64,000 nucleotides of DNA from positions 723,217-787,216 of the forward strand of contig JAPFFF010000065.1 of assembly GCA_039105265.1 (NCBI GenBank), read 5' to 3'. Under the pieces are notes generated by a model. It saw nothing but the letters and a program-made list of their open reading frames with translations. It had not been told where the DNA came from and did not search any database. The position numbers and the translations under genes are program-made. The stretch comes from Tritrichomonas musculus. Its lineage: Eukaryota > Parabasalia > Tritrichomonadida > Tritrichomonadidae. Of the stretch, positions 27,241 to 40,100 are shown piece by piece; within the stretch, counting starts at the first letter, position 1, and each line of letters begins with the position of its first letter.

Positions 27241-29729
27241 TTCTTTCAAATCAGTCACTCTGTCAACTCATTCTAAGAAGCAGCAGCAAAACCAAGTAAA
27301 TCGCTCGCACCAGCAGCAAATTCGTTTCAAGCACTTTCGCCAACAGCACAAATACCAAAAACATAAACAAAGGACACTGTCAAAACGTCATATTGACCAA
27401 ACAAAACAGAAAGACCAATCAAATGCACTCGCTGAGAACAATTCAACCCAATCTAAGCATAAAGAGGAGAAAGACAGTTCTATCACAGGTGCTGATAATT
27501 CATTGCATGATAAACAGTCCCCTGTTAATTCTAATGATTTCCGTTCCCATGACTCTGATTTCATGGATAGATGTGAAATAGTTCTCGCTCCTTCACCCAC
27601 AAATTCCGATTCCTCTCTTTCTTACTCCTCTGATGATTGTGATGCTTTCGATATCTTAAATCCTGTAATCTCTCTACCTAAAGATTCTAATAATTCTCAT
27701 AAGAAGATAAACAACAGCAACATTCTGTATGACATTACACAAAACTTTCAACATCTATGCTGGTCAGAAAAAGATGATAGCAGACTCCTCAGTCTCTTCA
27801 ATAAATTTGGTCCTAATTGGAACAAAATTGCTAATAGAATGAACAAAAACTGTGATGACATCAAATTACATTTCAATTTTCTTATCAATCAAAGAGACTT
27901 TTGTAATACTAGCTCAGATTCTTCTTATGATGATTGTTTTGACCGTAATCAGCAGCAGGATTCTAATGACATGACTTACACTTATCTAGAAGACGAAATA
28001 ATACTACAATGTTATGCTGCTGACATTTCGACTGATCTAAGCAAATATCCAGATTTACTACATGATAAATCTTTTAAGCAGTGCAAGGAAAGATTACATA
28101 ACGTTCTCCTCTATAAAACAAACAAAACAGCTTGGTGCAAATTTGAAGATGACATCTTATTAGAATCTTATTGGATGATTGGACCTAGATGGCTGTCATT
28201 GAGCCGACTTATTAAACAGCACGATCCCCACGATATTCGTTGTAGATGTGCAATTCTCCTCAAGTCTTCTCTCAATCTCAACTATGAGATCTCAGACTTC
28301 ATTGACTTCGATAAAGTTAGAATCAATATCAACAAAGGTTCAAACACTCATTCCATTAATACCTCACAGGAAATCTCCAGTTATGACACATTAATTGATG
28401 ACATCACGTACAGTCCAAATCAAGATGAATATTGTTCACCAAATTCTAGCTCTACCTCATTTGAAGATTCGCTTATCGACTGCCTTAACGTTCAAGATGA
28501 TTCTGATACAACCATTTTATTATCAAATCTCAAAAACACAGAGTATCTCTGTGAGAAGACATTTGATGTTAATTCTAACATCGCTGATCTTCTCCAAACA
28601 TCAAACAATTGGCCAGCTCCAATACCAAACATTTGTTATTTTGATGATTGCAATCATATTGCAGAATCTGAAGGAAGCTTGCGAGTGCACATCAGAAACT
28701 TTCATAGAGTCGATACTTCATTGATTAAAGATGAGATTGTGAACATCATTTCACATATGTCAAAGAAACGGATAAAACCGTTCTTTGACTTTAAAAATGG
28801 ACAAATGGCAAAAAAACAATAATCTGATGATTCTTTGCCATCAACCGAATTGTAATTACATGAGTGACAGAGACTCAAATATGGCCAAACACCGCTGCAG
28901 ACACTCCTCATACTTCCGACACATTGAAAATCTTGGAAGATTCTGGGGTTCATTAAAGACATGGTATGAAACAGTTCATCGATTACCAACAATTAATGAG
29001 CTCCTAGGCAGCAATGAAGTGTGGGTTTGTAAAAAATGTGACTTCTCTGCTGGTGATGAGAATGCTCTCAAAAACCATGTCTATCGTAGTCACGCAATTA
29101 AAGTCAACTCTGACTTGCACAATTACTGTGACAATGCAATCTTATCTTTCTCGTTCGACGATGATCTGCCCCACACTAACGTTGAACCTGCAACCAACAA
29201 ACACTTGTTAACGGACAACACATCACAGTCACATTCACCTCAGAATAAAAGAGTTGAAAAAAGTGGATCTCACCAACAAAAAAGTGACAACGTTTTCAAT
29301 ACAGTTGACAAAATATATTTCGATATTTTGAAAGAATCTGATTCTGACTCTGATTCTTGTTGTTCCTTTAATAATAATTTACAAATCAATCCAAAGAAAA
29401 TCGTTCAGAGCCCTCCTGATGTTCTAACTAACGGCTCGCCTACATCTCATAATATGTCTCCCCAGCTGCCACTGTCATCCACAGACCAGCATTCTCAGTC
29501 TAATACACAGATTGATTCTCCTCTTTCATTAAACTTTTTTCCCTCTGATATTCAACATTCTTTGAGTCATAATTGCGCTATTGATGAACATCACGTAACA
29601 GCATTTGATTTGCATCCATCTTTGAATGAAAATGATGGGCTTTGCTCTTATATTGGCAATTATATTGATTATGTAAATAAGAAAGATCATCATAATTCTC
29701 AAATTGATAATCATCTTTCTGAACATCAC

Positions 29730-30240
29730 ATCAATCCAATTGAAAATCATCTTTCTCGAATTAGTAACACTCAATTCGAAACTAATCAAAACATTGAAGA
29801 ACATCACATCAATCCAATTGAAAATCATCTTTCTCGTAATAACAACACACAATCTAAAACTAATCAAAACATTGAAGAACATCACATCACACAAACTGAA
29901 AATCATCTTTCTCGAATTAGTAACACTCAATTCGAAACTAATCAAAACATTGAAGAACATCACATCACTCAAATTGAAAATCATCTTTCTCAAAATAGTA
30001 ACACTCAATTCGAAACTAATCAAAACATTGAAGAACATCACATCACTCAAATTGAAAATCATCTTTCTCAAAATAGTAACACTCAATTCGAAACTAATCA
30101 AAACATTGAAGAACATCACATCACTCAAATTGAAAATCATCTTTCTCAAAATAGTAACACTCAATTCGAAACTAATCAAAACATTGAAGAACATCACATC
30201 ACTCAAATTGAAAATAATCTTTCTAGAAATAATAGCAATC
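29730..30240 (+). repeat. 78-bp tandem repeat in LINE ORF (26-aa units)
   Basis: About seven units of EEHHITQIENHLSQNSNTQF plus ETNQNI, several identical in DNA, between zinc finger 3 and the RT. The same array is found at 39897-40407 and 53144-53654 in copies 2 and 3. Confidence 0.9.
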
Positions 30241-33200
30241 AACCCGAAGCTAAAGGTATTATCGAAGAACATCACAATTCGCCTATTGAACTTCGTCATT
30301 CTCACAATCATATTCCTAATTCCGAATCACACAATAATATAACTTTCGACTCATTCTCGTTTAGTGATTCAGACAGTGAGGAGCAGATCTCAGACTCACC
30401 TCATAACAATAATATAACATCACATAATTGTAGAAGTCTCAACATCCCAAGCCGATTCAATGATTTACGCCAATCCAGAAGAAAAATTCGTAAGCCATTG
30501 AATCGTATCACTATGACCTCAAATAATTCTAATTACATTTACAACTTCCCAACAGACCCGAAGATGAAGAAGATATCGCAAGGACTGAAATGGTTCAATG
30601 ATGCTCAACAAAGAGGCTGTATTCATCTTCCCAAACTGGACCGGGACAAAAGGAAGCTGATATCCTCTGGTCTCAAAGATCTCTTTCAACTTGAACTCAC
30701 GCCTCTCATCATTGAATTCAATCCAACTGCAATGGAGGATGTTGACCCTCAATTGAGATGGAAAATCTTTGAGGGTGCGTATGAAGAATCACTTCACCGT
30801 ATCAGAACTCATGTCGCTCTCAAACTTAATATTGAACCTTCGTTCATCTATCACAAAAGGAAAAAACGCCAGTTCAATAATATTAAACACGAAGAACTCT
30901 TCAGTATTCAAAGAAAATTGAGTAATCTCAAAAAACTGGCAAGCGACATTGAAGTAGTTAACGAAATGGACAGACTGGCAGAAGACTCAAAATTTGAGAA
31001 AGCATTGAGTCGAATCATACAAAATGTCCAAGTCATCCCACCTGAAGTCAGAATTGAACTTTTTAATAAGGAGAACGTTTTAGACATATGTGATGATTTA
31101 TGTTACATTAAGGAAAAAGCAGCAGCGTGTTCGAAATGGATTGAGGGGAAAATTGGTCAGCTTATAAAAGACGAAATGAGCTTAAAAAGTCAGAACATTC
31201 AAAAAAAGAGGTTACAAGAAGCATACTCAGATAACGCTAAGAAAACATTAAACAATTTTATATTCAACAAATCTTCCCCTGAATGTCAGATTGATGAAGA
31301 TGTGGTTAGAGACTATTTTGCATCAACATTCAGCAGAAATGTAAAAGTATTCCAACCAGATGAAGAAGGAATTTTTTCACTTCATGAAACTTTTTCTGAT
31401 GACGATAGAAGAGAATTCATTGATTTCATCAGTAACAAAGATGAAATAATTAACGTTATTAAATCGAGAAAATACGAATCTGCTGCAGGTCCCGATGCTA
31501 TTGACTATTCAATTTTCAAGTTGGTTCCGAACGCTGCAGCTGACTTCATCGTCGCAATTAACGATATCATCATCAACTATAACCGTGTTCCAAGCGGTTG
31601 GAAAACGTCTCATACAAGGTTAATATATAAGAAAGGTGACCCTAGTACCCCAAACAACTGGAGACCGATATCTATTTCAAATGCGATATACAGAATATTC
31701 AGTTGTTTGTGGGCACGGGGTATCAACTTTTTCAATACAAGACTTAACGTATTTTCCCCTAATCAAAGAGGATTCATTGCAGGCATAAACGGTTGTTCTG
31801 ATAATGCATCTATTATTTCTGAGTTATATTGTGACGCAATCAGAAAGAATAAGGATATCATTATAACCGCTCTTGATTTCAAAAACGCATTTGGCTCAGT
31901 CCCTCATGAGATGATATTCTCATCTCTTATAATGAAAGGCTTCCCTGAAAAATTCATTGATATTATTAAAGACGTTTATCTAGGAGCCACAACTAATATC
32001 GTCACATCAAGCTACTCTTCAAAAGCGATAGATATCAAGAAAGGTACAAAACAGGGGTGCCCCGTCTCCCCTCTCCTCTTCAACCTTTGCCTGGAACCAT
32101 TATTTGAGGCGATCAATAATCTCAATAAAAATGACGGATACAAATTTGGCCCTAGAGATGATCGTTCTTCATTCAATATTTTGGCCTATGCAGACGATAT
32201 CTTACTTATCTCAGATTCATATCATGGAATGAACAACATGCTCAGAACTTGCGAACGATTTTGTCAGTACTCTGGGATGGAACTTGCTCCTTTGAAATCC
32301 TGTTCGTTCGGATATCTCCTCAATAACCGTCGGAGATGTGGTCTGTCTCAAGGCTTTTCAATCAACAACGTCATGATCCCCTTCGTTGGCATTGATGAAT
32401 CTATCCGTTATCTTGGGACACCGATAACTGCCAGAAAAACCGCCAAACTTAAAACATCAACTGACATTGTTTTGAAATTTATTTCTAAAGCTCAGAAGAT
32501 TTTTAACTCTGATCTTAAAATAGTTCAAAAAGTTCATGCATTCAAAACATTCTTGATTCCGACCCTTGACTTCTCTCTTCAGAATGGTCAATTAAAGGTG
32601 AAAGACATTGAGAGAATTGATGATACATTAGGTGCTATGGTTAACAAACTTATCGGAGGTGCCTTACCCATTGCCATTAAGCATGCTTCATGGAAAGATG
32701 GCGGTTTGTCTATACCATCTATCAAGGAAAAAAGTGACACTGGTAAAATTAAATCTTTTCTAAGAATGTTCCTGAACAAAGATACTCTTATCAGGAAACT
32801 CACAAACATTTCAATTGAAAACGAAAGACATATGAGAAAAATTGGTATCGTTAACGATATCAGCTCACAAAAATTCCTCAACTGGAACTCCGATACACAA
32901 GACACAGAAGCTCCAGGGACCAATTCCATTATCAACAGAGCCAGAAAAGCTCTGAAAAACTTGGACTTAACCCTCAGCTACGATGACGATAACCTCAACG
33001 ATGACACTCTGAACACCTCATATCACAATGATTGCCCTCAATTGGTCCTCACAGATACATTGACACATGACAGCGTTCATCTTCAAAACTGCAAAAATTT
33101 GTCACTTTTCTTAACGGAAAGGAGAAGGGACAGATGGAAATCAAAATTAGCAGCCAATACATTTCACCTTCACTCCCTATCAGCATTCAATAATAATCCG

Positions 33201-34114
33201 TTATCTAACGACTACGCAGTTAGACAGCAGTATCCCGTAAGTGACACTTTTTTCAAATTCGCCTTCCAAAGTAGGGCAAACCTTTTGCCTACGCCTGAGT
33301 TTGTTGAAATAATGAATAACCGCCAACATTCACCTTGTGAATTGTGCTTGAGGCAAAATAAAAGCAGGAATCAAAGCCTGGCCCACATCCTTAATGGCTG
33401 CACTGCAAAATATCAAGCATATACTCAAAGACATAACAAAGTTCAGGCCGCTATCGTAAAACACGTTAGAAATTTACATGACGTAGACGAAATTTATTGT
33501 GACAGGTCACTTCATCTTAATGAATTACCTGATAACCTTAAACGGTTGAGACCCGATATCGTGATATGGCTGAATAACCGTTCAAAATGTTTTATCATCG
33601 AGATCAGTGTCCCGTACGCTTGTCAAAGAGATGGTGAAGATACACTTTCAATGGTTTACAACCAAAAGAAAGACAAATACAGAGACCTCATTAATCACAT
33701 AAGGGGTCTTAAAATACAAGTTCAACTTTTTGTGATTATCGTTTCTTCTCTTGGTGCAGTCTATAAAGATTCGTTAACAGATATCAATCATCTTTTTCTT
33801 TACAAAAGTATAGGTAAAACTGTTATCAGAAGTGTTTCAAGAGCTGCCCTCATCGGGTCTCTGAAAATTTGGTTTGAATGTCCCCACAGAAGTTCAGATC
33901 ACATGGCAAATAGTTCTGGGGCCCCTCTTAATTGCAATGAAACACTTGATTCGGTTTCTGAAGATGATGAAGACGATGAACCATCTCATGAAAATTTATA
34001 TACACAAAATCTTTAATAACAACGCTTCACTACATCTTTTCACCTCACCTCACCATTTTCATTTATATGAACTCTAACTTTTCTTAACTCTTATCTTACT
34101 TACTTAATAAACAA

Positions 34115-34138
34115 ATCCTCCTAACATCCATATTTTTT
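34115..34138 (+). repeat. Target-site duplication between LINE 1 and LINE 2
   Basis: The only sequence separating the two LINE copies. It is the 24-bp tRNA tail/T-run, so LINE 2 (or 1) entered the duplicated target of the other. Confidence 0.85.
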
Positions 34139-37100
34139 TTATTTTTAGTCCTTACCTTTTTAGCCAACGATAATGGCATATTTGCAATCAGCAGAAGACG
34201 CTAATTCGTTTGATACCCCTCCCGCTAATTTTCGCGAAAATTTTTCTAACGATATCTCTTTTTATAAAGAAAACCTACCTAACCGACCAACTTCACCTCA
34301 CAAACCCAATTCTTTACCTTATACGAATCAAACATCTATACCAAACTTTATAGACCAACCTTATCAAGATTTATTCCTTTTCACGAATTACCATGAAAAT
34401 CGTAAATTATCTCAATTTTCGGAGTCTAACAAGTTTAATTATGACTCCTTTTCTATTTTCAATCCAAACACTTTTGAAATTCAATTTTATAATTTTAATA
34501 AATTTTCTTTTAACAACCGCGAACATTGTATTAAACAACATCGCCCAACAAATAAACAATTTACTCCAAATGTTTACCATTTACAACATCCACCTAAATC
34601 TCATTTTGATATCCCAATTTCTCAACAACATAAACCACATCATAACCAGCTAATTCAATCGCAGATACAGAATAACAAACTGAAGAATTCTCAACAACAG
34701 AATATCCAATCGACGCAATCACAACAACAGACTCACCATTCAAATCTTTCACAAGTACAGAATAATCAACCGCAGACTGAACTATCAATACTATCGCACA
34801 AACAGTCAAGTCAGCCGATACAATCACAAAAACAGCAACAGCTTTCTACGCAGCCACAATATCTGATTAATCATTCTCGGCGGTCAATTCCACCAAACAA
34901 CCAGTCAACAAGACCAAATCTATGGAGTAAACAGATGACACATTCGAACTTACGGAATTTCCAGTCAATGCATTCACAAACACAAAACAGCCAATTGTTA
35001 CATTCTCAGATACAGAACAACCAATCGATATATTCACTGACACAGAGCACACGGATGCAAATCAACCAGTCGATGCACTCACAGACACACAGCAAACAGA
35101 AGATGCATTCACAGACACAAAACAACCAGTCTTTGAACTCACAGACTCACAGCAACCAATGGCACCCACTTACGCAAAGCAACCAGTCGATGCTTTCACA
35201 GACGCAAAGCAACCAGTCGATACATTCACAGAAGCATAGCATCCAGATGATACATTCACAAATACAGAACATTCAATCGATGCATTCTAAGACGCAAAAC
35301 AATCAGTCAATACATTCATTGACGCAAAACAATCTACTGAGGCATTTACAGATGCAAACCAAACAGTCGATGTATTCAAAGTCACAGAACAATCAAATGT
35401 TGCATTCAAAGACACAAAATAACCAGTCAATACATTCATCGATACAGAGCAATCAGCCAATACAGTCTCATACACTGTACATCCAATCGATGCACTCACA
35501 GAAACAGATTCAGAACAACTATCCGAAGAATTTACTGTTTCAAAACAGCCAATCATTACATTTGCAATCACAGTACTACCAGACACTGACTCCTTCACAA
35601 GTTATTAGCTCTAACGTTGATGAAGAAAATCTGACATTCGCCATGAAAATGAAGAGAGGGCTAGTTGAAGACCCAACTATCTGTACAGAAATAGATACGA
35701 TTAATGCCCCCAGTACAACAGTTGATGACGATGAAATCGAAGAATTTGACTATAAACGAGATGATTTCCTCTTCCTCCCGGAATTGAATCCATTGACTCA
35801 ACTAAAGCAGTCATTTGATAATGAAGAAAATCTGACATTTATCATGAAAATGGAGAAAGGACTGGTTGAAGACCCTACTTCATATACAGATAATGATATA
35901 CTTTGTGTCACCAGTACAACATCTAATGACGAAGACATCGAGGAGTTCGACTACAAGCCGGATTCCTTCCTCTTCCTTCAGGAATTGAACCCATCGACTC
36001 AATTAATGAATTCATTTGACAACGAAGAAAATTCCACATTTATCATGAAATTGAAGAGAGGACTTGTTGAAGACCCAAGTATTGATACAGAAAACGAGGT
36101 ATGTAAAGTTCCTAGTACAACAGTTGATGACGAAGACATCGAGGAGTTCGACTACAAGCCGGATTCCTTCCTCTTCCTTCAGGAATTGAACCCATCGACT
36201 CAATTAATGAATTCATTTGACAACGAAGAAAATTCCACATTTATCATGAAAATGAAGAGAGGGCTTGTTGAAGACCCATCCATTTTAACAGAGTTTGACA
36301 CAACAATAGTCTCCAATCCAATATTGGATAATTTTGACACAGATAATTTTGATTATAAAACTGACTCTTTTCTTTTTTCCCCTGAGTTGAGCTTAACTTC
36401 TCATATTTCATTTCCTGCAGATACAAAGCAATATGTCGATAAATTCACTAATATAGAACAAACAGGCGTTTCATTCACAAATACAAAGCAATCAATCAAT
36501 GATTTCACAAGTGCTAAGCAACCAATTGTAGTTTGCAATGATGCAGAACAATCTATTGATACATTTGTAAATGCAGGACAACCAGTTGATACATTAAGAG
36601 ATCCAGAACATCCAGTCAAGACATTCAATGTCGCAGAACAATCAGCCGATGCACTCAAAGACGCAGAATTATCTGATGACGCATTCACTAATACAGAACA
36701 TTCTGTCGACGCATTTGCAGACACAGGACATCCATTTGAAGAACCCATTGGCGCTGAACACACAAATGCAAAACAAGTAAATGATGTTATCACAGACACT
36801 GAACAACCAATTAATGAATTCACTGACACTAATTATATAGATACAGAACAATCAGACGATGCACTCACAGACACTGAACACACAAATGCAGATCAACCAG
36901 CTGATGCATTCAAGCAACCTGAGGCATTCATAGATGCAGAGCAACCAGTCTATTTATCCACAGACCTTGAGCAATCAGACGAAACATTCGAAGCCACTGG
37001 ACAAGCAGACGCAGTACTACGAATCGATTCTTTCGAAGACACAGAACAATTAATCGATGCTATCACTGACGCAAAAATATTAGCCGATACATTCACAGAT

Positions 37101-40100
37101 GATGAACACACAGATGCAGATCAACCAGTCGATGTAGTTGCAGACATAGGACTACCACCCGATACTTTTGCAGAAGCTGAAAACACAATTGCAGAAAAAC
37201 CAGTCGATACATTCACAGGCTCAGATCTATCAGAAGATACATTCACAGGCACTGAACAACTAACTGATACACTCTCAGATGCAGTACTACCGGCCAATTC
37301 ATTCACAGACACAGTACAATCAGTCGATGCGCTCGCTGATACTAAACAACTAATGGATTCATCCACTTATCCAGAGCAATTAGACGATGCATTCACACCT
37401 GCAAAAAATTCTTTCAAATCAGTCACTCTGTCAACTCATTCTAAGAAGCAGCAGCAAAACCAAGTAAATCGCTCGCACCAGCAGCAAATTCGTTTCAAGC
37501 ACTTTCGCCAACAGCACAAATACCAAAAACATAAACAAAGGACACTGTCAAAACGTCATATTGACCAAACAAAACAGAAAGACCAATCAAATGCACTCGC
37601 TGAGAACAATTCAACCCAATCTAAGCATAAAGAGGAGAAAGACAGTTCTATCACAGGTGCTGATAATTCATTGCATGATAAACAGTCCCCTGTTAATTCT
37701 AATGATTTCCGTTCCCATGACTCTGATTTCATGGATAGATGTGAAATAGTTCTCGCTCCTTCACCCACAAATTCCGATTCCTCTCTTTCTTACTCCTCTG
37801 ATGATTGTGATGCTTTCGATATCTTAAATCCTGTAATCTCTCTACCTAAAGATTCTAATAATTCTCATAAGAAGATAAACAACAGCAACATTCTGTATGA
37901 CATTACACAAAACTTTCAACATCTATGCTGGTCAGAAAAAGATGATAGCAGACTCCTCAGTCTCTTCAATAAATTTGGTCCTAATTGGAACAAAATTGCT
38001 AATAGAATGAACAAAAACTGTGATGACATCAAATTACATTTCAATTTTCTTATCAATCAAAGAGACTTTTGTAATACTAGCTCAGATTCTTCTTATGATG
38101 ATTGTTTTGACCGTAATCAGCAGCAGGATTCTAATGACATGACTTACACTTATCTAGAAGACGAAATAATACTACAATGTTATGCTGCTGACATTTCGAC
38201 TGATCTAAGCAAATATCCAGATTTACTACATGATAAATCTTTTAAGCAGTGCAAGGAAAGATTACATAACGTTCTCCTCTATAAAACAAACAAAACAGCT
38301 TGGTGCAAATTTGAAGATGACATCTTATTAGAATCTTATTGGATGATTGGACCTAGATGGCTGTCATTGAGCCGACTTATTAAACAGCACGATCCCCACG
38401 ATATTCGTTGTAGATGTGCAATTCTCCTCAAGTCTTCTCTCAATCTCAACTATGAGATCTCAGACTTCATTGACTTCGATAAAGTTAGAATCAATATCAA
38501 CAAAGGTTCAAACACTCATTCCATTAATACCTCACAGGAAATCTCCAGTTATGACACATTAATTGATGACATCACGTACAGTCCAAATCAAGATGAATAT
38601 TGTTCACCAAATTCTAGCTCTACCTCATTTGAAGATTCGCTTATCGACTGCCTTAACGTTCAAGATGATTCTGATACAACCATTTTATTATCAAATCTCA
38701 AAAACACAGAGTATCTCTGTGAGAAGACATTTGATGTTAATTCTAACATCGCTGATCTTCTCCAAACATCAAACAATTGGCCAGCTCCAATACCAAACAT
38801 TTGTTATTTTGATGATTGCAATCATATTGCAGAATCTGAAGGAAGCTTGCGAGTGCACATCAGAAACTTTCATAAAGTCGATACTTCATTGATTAAAGAT
38901 GAGATTGTGAACATCATTTCACATATGTCAAAGAAACGGATAAAACCGTTCTTTGACTTTAAAAATGGACAAATGGCAAAAAACAATAATCTGATGATTC
39001 TTTGCCATCAACCGAATTGTAATTACATGAGTGACAGAGACTCAAATATGGCCAAACACCGCTGCAGACACTCCTCATACTTCCGACACATTGAAAATCT
39101 TGGAAGATTCTGGGGTTCATTAAAGACATGGTATGAAACAGTTCATCGATTACCAACAATTAATGAGCTCCTAGGCAGCAATGAAGTGTGGGTTTGTAAA
39201 AAATGTGACTTCTCTGCTGGTGATGAGAATGCTCTCAAAAACCATGTCTATCGTAGTCACGCAATTAAAGTCAACTCTGACTTGCACAATTACTGTGACA
39301 ATGCAATCTTATCTTTCTCGTTCGACGATGATCTGCCCCACACTAACGTTGAACCTGCAACCAACAAACACTTGTTAACGGACAACACATCACAGTCACA
39401 TTCACCTCAGAATAAAAGAGTTGAAAAAAGTGGATCTCACCAACAAAAAAGTGACAACGTTTTCAATACAGTTGACAAAATATATTTCGATATTTTGAAA
39501 GAATCTGATTCTGACTCTGATTCTTGTTGTTCCTTTAATAATAATTTACAAATCAATCCAAAGAAAATCGTTCAGAGCCCTCCTGATGTTCTAACTAACG
39601 GCTCGCCTACATCTCATAATATGTCTCCCCAGCTGCCACTGTCATCCACAGACCAGCATTCTCAGTCTAATACACAGATTGATTCTCCTCTTTCATTAAA
39701 CTTTTTTCCCTCTGATATTCAACATTCTTTGAGTCATAATTGCGCTATTGATGAACATCACGTAACAGCATTTGATTTGCATCCATCTTTGAATGAAAAT
39801 GATGGGCTTTGCTCTTATATTGGCAATTATATTGATTATGTAAATAAGAAAGATCATCATAATTCTCAAATTGATAATCATCTTTCTGAACATCACATCA
39901 ATCCAATTGAAAATCATCTTTCTCGAATTAGTAACACTCAATTCGAAACTAATCAAAACATTGAAGAACATCACATCAATCCAATTGAAAATCATCTTTC
40001 TCGTAATAACAACACACAATCTAAAACTAATCAAAACATTGAAGAACATCACATCACACAAACTGAAAATCATCTTTCTCGAATTAGTAACACTCAATTC

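Larger units (their letters stand above)
24005..34016 (+). pseudogene. LINE ORF, frameshifted copy
   Basis: The coding region matches the 3,336-aa ORF of copies 2 and 3 but carries seven A at 28810-28816 where the others have six. The frame therefore ends at 28822 (1,605 aa), and the rest (28785-34016; fingers 2 and 3, RT and endonuclease) is open in the next frame. The break lies between the first and second zinc fingers. Either copy 1 is dead or the homopolymer is a sequencing error; slippage on an A7 run could also make some full product. Otherwise the copy is nearly identical, so any inactivation is recent. Confidence 0.85.
23971..34114 (+). mobile_element. R2-like non-LTR retrotransposon at tRNA-Ala, copy 1
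   Basis: A full-length LINE of about 10.14 kb with a 34-nt leader, one coding region, and a 98-nt 3' UTR ending ACTTAATAAACAA without a poly(A) tail. No long terminal repeats are present. The restriction-like endonuclease, zinc fingers and Myb repeats put it in the R2 superclade, not among APE-type LINEs. It differs from copies 2-4 by a one-base insertion and by two coding changes I noticed (Lys for Glu near 25,686; Arg for Lys near 28,706). Confidence 0.93.

Noticed and set aside
29730-30240. CRISPR-like regular repeats
   Set aside because: Units abut without unique spacers, lie in a coding frame and the genome is eukaryotic.
29529-30342. Long open frames on both strands over the 78-bp repeats (260 aa minus, 212 aa plus), repeated in every LINE copy
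   Set aside because: They are shadows of a stop-poor tandem repeat lying inside the LINE ORF.
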